64,000 nucleotides of DNA, taken from Plectrocnemia conspersa (Eukaryota; Arthropoda; Insecta; Trichoptera; Polycentropodidae). The position numbers and the translations under genes are program-made. The DNA lies in contig VTFK01000014.1 of NCBI GenBank assembly GCA_009617715.1, positions 1,900,754 to 1,964,753 on the forward strand, given 5' to 3'. The first letter of the stretch is position 1. Every line of letters begins with the position of its first letter. Shown here one piece after another: positions 60,641 to 64,000 of the stretch. The notes below the pieces were generated by a model. It saw nothing but the letters and a program-made list of their open reading frames with translations. It was not told where the DNA came from and made no database searches.

Positions 60641-61079
60641 TTATTTAGGCAGATTTATAGTGACACAATTTCTCTTTAAAACACTTCACACTTTATGAAT
60701 TCAAATTTGTCTACAAGCCAGATTTATTTCGTTGTGCTGTTGCTATGGTTATAATCAGGACTTTTTTTAAAACTAAAAAAGGTGCCAAAACACTTCTTGT
60801 CAAGATTTTTATTAAAAAAAACATTTAAATACTTAAATGTAATTTAAAGTAGCTTTTTCTATGCCACGAAGCGCATAAAAAATTAAACATGTTTTTCCTT
60901 TACTTTAGACATGTCAAATCTAAAGTTAAAAGAAAAAATACAAATATACAACTAAAGACTAAATGTAAAATAAATTTGTAAGACATAGTATATTTGAATA
61001 AAAGTTTATAGTGATTTTCAAAGTTTTGTCCAATTCTCGTCGAATACATCGTTTCGATTCATTGCTGTATATGTCTAAT

Positions 61080-61670
61080 GTTGTCCCATGAAAAAGCACA
61101 GATCAACGTATTTTGAAGGATCGAAAAGTGGCAAAGCTGGTCCGACAATGTTCGATGAACAAAAGTGCCGAAACTGTATTGGTCTTGAACGAAGCTCTTA
61201 TTGGGGTAATAATTAGATTCATTTGCAAAAACCCGCGCTCACATTTTCATAGCATATATCGAACCCGCGTTCAGAATTCATAGCATATATCAAACGCAAT
61301 ATTTTTTCAGGATGTCTTTTCGAGAATGTATTCGCAAAGTCCGCGAATTTTTCGTTTAGTGATAGTCTTATTGACATGTTTTTAATTTCCATCATCAATA
61401 TCTTCGAAGTGCAAACTCAACATTTTTGCCATCCTTAGCATCCTTTTTTCGATTGACTGTTTCAACGTAGAATAAAATGTTTTTAATTTAATAGGAGGAT
61501 CATATTCTGAAAAATTTTCCTGGTGTTAAATGTACAGCAGATGCCACACATTTATAATATTGTCTAAAATCAGGGACATCATTTGACCCATCTTGAATTT
61601 GGCCAGAAAAATGCATGTCATAAATTTTAATGAAATCAAAATATTAAAAAACGACCACTGACTGGGCCAA
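61080..61670 (-). pseudogene. Possible decayed transposon ORF, family unknown
   Basis: On the minus strand two protein-like runs follow each other with a frameshift between them. One (about 61,625-61,510) includes SGQIQDGSNDVPDFRQYYK, and the next (about 61,495-61,395) includes KLKTFYSTLKQSIEKRM and LSLHFEDIDDGN. Their residue balance is unlike the A+T-driven noise elsewhere. I cannot assign them to a family. A 24-nt near-repeat (TTCATAGCATATATC, twice, at about 61,244 and 61,279) lies nearby. Confidence 0.3.
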
Positions 61671-61699
61671 CTTCTGCCCCTCCTTTGCTGATAAATTAT

Positions 61700-64000
61700 T
61701 TAGTAGCTTATTACGAATTAAAAAACCTTTTTAAGACAAGCATGTGTCAAAACTATAAAATATTAATTTATTATTTAATAAATAGCTTTAATTTATACAC
61801 ACATGTATAATATATATAAATATTAATATTATGTCTCGTTAACAATATGTCGTTAACTTTTTTGTCGTGTAACCGCAAAAAAATATGAATTTTATTCGAA
61901 TATTGAATAAAAAATGTTTGTAGTATTCGAATATTCGTATTTTTTTCGGTTTTTACCGATATTAATTTATTTAACCAATTAGTGCAAAAGATCAATTAAT
62001 TGCTTGTAAAATAATATTTATTTAATTTTTTTTATTTATTCATTTATTACTTTCATAACCGTTACACTTTTTGAATTTTATAAAATATGCATAACACAAT
62101 GCTGTGCGAATTTAACAAAAAAAGGCTCATGAATTTCGGAGCGGCACTAGTCACTCGGGTATATTAAGAGAAAAAACGTCTACCTGTTTTGCTCAAATAT
62201 AGAAATTGTTTTTATTATAAGAATTTTTCAAATTTCATTCGAGATAGTGTAACCGAATATTCAATAAATTATTTCGAATATTTCAAATAATTGAATATTC
62301 CAAATGAAAAATTCGTATGAGAGTGCAAAAAATTAATCTTTAAAGACACTTTTTCAGAATGCAAAATACAGAAATTTAGCAATACTTTCTGAATTTTAAA
62401 ATTTCATTATCGGATTAAGCGCTTGATTGTTCATAAAAAATGTCAGTCAAATTTTATAGATAAAATGTATACAAAAAAATATGTAATTATGACCAAATAT
62501 GATTACACAAAAAAGTTTTTTATTGTTATACACATTTTCCTTGAGATATGTAACCTCGATTAAACCGAGAGAAGAATAAGATTAGAATAGACGTTTTCCT
62601 TGTTTCCTTTTTTTTCATACTAAAACTTTTTCACTACATGACTATTATTTTCGTTATTTTTATTGACAGTATTTGTAAAAATAAATCCAGTAATTTTCTT
62701 GTAAATCATTTCATTATTCAAAATAAAGTAAGGTAAAACGTTCTGATTTGTTTTTGCTGCGATTGTATCCTAGGCTAACCTAGTTTGCTATTCATAGTAG
62801 TAAATACAATAAAAAGTGGATGAAATTTGTACCCTGAAATAAGCAACGAAATCGGACGTCTAGAGCCTACGTGCTTTGCATAAGACTCGAGCATAAACTT
62901 GCCTATAAACTGTCTGTGGGGTATGAATAAGAAGTTTTGTGGCATTTGGCACGTACAGTTGAACCTACGGATATTAGGTGCACTAGAATAATATTAGTTT
63001 TATACAACTATTGGTTTAATTGCTTCGGATATTCGTAGAGCGAATGCAATGGGATTAGATTCGGGATTCGGCAGAATCTTTGGTATCGGAAACGGTCGTT
63101 TACAACATCGAGAATTCCTCGGGTCAGATTATATTGGAGCTTCTCGGAAACCTACTAAAGTGGTTCTTACACGGCGTCGAATCTTGAGCACTTTCATTGG
63201 ATCCCTTTACAAATTTAAAAGTAAAATAGGACATACGTATACACGTTTACAAAGCCACTTCTCTTCCTATAGTTATTTAGTTTTATAGTGCATAAAATAT
63301 TTCTTTCGTACGCTAATTAAATTTTGTAGCTAGAATTTATATTTATGAACAATGTTGCGGTAATTGCACGGCGACTTTGTTTATGAGTTGCATCCTAGTA
63401 TATAGTAAATAACATCAGGCAAATACGTAACGTGTCTGCTTGTTTAAATATTAATACCCATGTGGCGTTGAAAGCAAAACGGTGCTTTGTAGTTACAGAA
63501 ACATTTGTCGATTCGTATCACAAACTTTAAAATTCATTGTAGCTACTGAAACATTTCAGTGATACTTTTGAAACTATTTTGCTTGCGATTTGACTCGGTT
63601 TTTGAAAGTATTGCTTTATTTGTTATTAGACGGATATATTTTTTTTGTTTATTATATATTTTAAAAGTTGCTATTTTTCAGCATGACATTGGATGGTATG
63701 ACACCTATATCATAGATAGCATTATACAACTTTATTTAATAATTTTAATTAATTAACAGATCTTTAGCTATTTTATTTTAGCCTTTGAACTTCTTACCTC
63801 ATAATTGATTGACTCGAAGAGGCAATTTCCATTTCATGAGCTTTGGGTCGTTTCCATCTTCCATCTGGCTAGCTTTTCATGAATGACAAATATTAAGTTA
63901 CCTTATTGATTGTTTTAGGATACCTGATTTTTTGTGTACTTAGATTTAGTCCAGTCAAATAAGGCGAAATAAAGGTTAACCTCGGAATGAAAGATACCAA
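61700..64000. other. A+T-rich end of window
   Basis: A GAATATTC-rich patch at 61,895-62,300 may be a decayed element. A GC-richer patch at 62,850-63,270 holds a 79-codon frame (63,049-63,288) that is not recognised. No gene seen. Confidence 0.35.

Noticed and set aside
61895..62300. Heat-shock-element-like clusters of GAATATTC and TTCGAATATTC
   Set aside because: True heat-shock elements need alternating GAA/TTC units with 2-bp gaps over at least three units. The spacing here is irregular and the context is low-complexity.
1..64000. CRISPR arrays, operons, ribosomal RNA or prokaryotic genes
   Set aside because: No regularly spaced short repeats, no dense coding, no ribosome-binding-site pattern and no rRNA signature. 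Everything recognisable is eukaryotic.

Overview
The window looks like gene-poor nuclear DNA from an insect or a close arthropod relative. It is very A+T-rich (roughly 70% or more by eye), has no long open reading frames, and carries only scattered GC-richer islands. The insect reading rests on the transposon mix: mariner transposase relics, jockey/CR1-like non-LTR reverse transcriptase relics, hAT remnants, and short elements with piggyBac-type (TTAA) or Harbinger-type (TTA) target duplications. An Inr plus DPE core promoter also fits. I cannot name the order or species. Nothing here is bacterial, and no complete protein-coding gene, rRNA, functional tRNA or CRISPR array is visible.

Layout. 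At 1.8-3.3 kb there is a dispersed repeat (family A) interrupted by a 989-bp Harbinger-like element. At 4-15 kb, mostly A+T-rich DNA holds a hAT-like element (7.7 kb), a piggyBac-like element (10.4-11.0 kb), small duplications, hairpins, and a reverse transcriptase scrap with its own 3' tail (14.7-15.1 kb). At 15.7-19.7 kb there is a hAT-like terminus, a ~880-bp near-palindromic foldback unit, a tRNA-Lys-like sequence and a young poly(A) retro-insertion with a 22-bp target duplication. At 21.0-25.0 kb, opposing copies of family A flank a 1.3-kb single-copy spacer. At 25.3-31.4 kb there are two piggyBac-like relatives, two mariner relics and a degenerate ~275-bp tandem repeat. At 31.9 kb there is an Inr+DPE core promoter on the minus strand. 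At 32.8-34.4 kb there is a dispersed repeat and an element with ~180-200-bp terminal inverted repeats.

From 34.4 to 46.5 kb little is recognisable apart from promoter-like patches and one good splice donor. At 46.55-47.12 kb a sharply bounded CpG island has several YY1/Pho-like sites, a palindromic E2F-like site and a possible first exon. From 47.45 to 54.6 kb a mariner N-terminal half abuts reverse transcriptase fragments, with more pieces of the same LINE family downstream. A minus-strand hAT transposase fragment lies at 57.1-57.4 kb, a TATA-type promoter with a possible untranslated first exon at 58.36-58.75 kb, and a GC-richer block at 60.1-60.6 kb.

Taken together this is an intergenic or intronic region. 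The promoter-like patches at 31.9, 46.6 and 58.4 kb are the best leads to host genes. Almost everything else that can be named is a decayed or non-autonomous mobile element.
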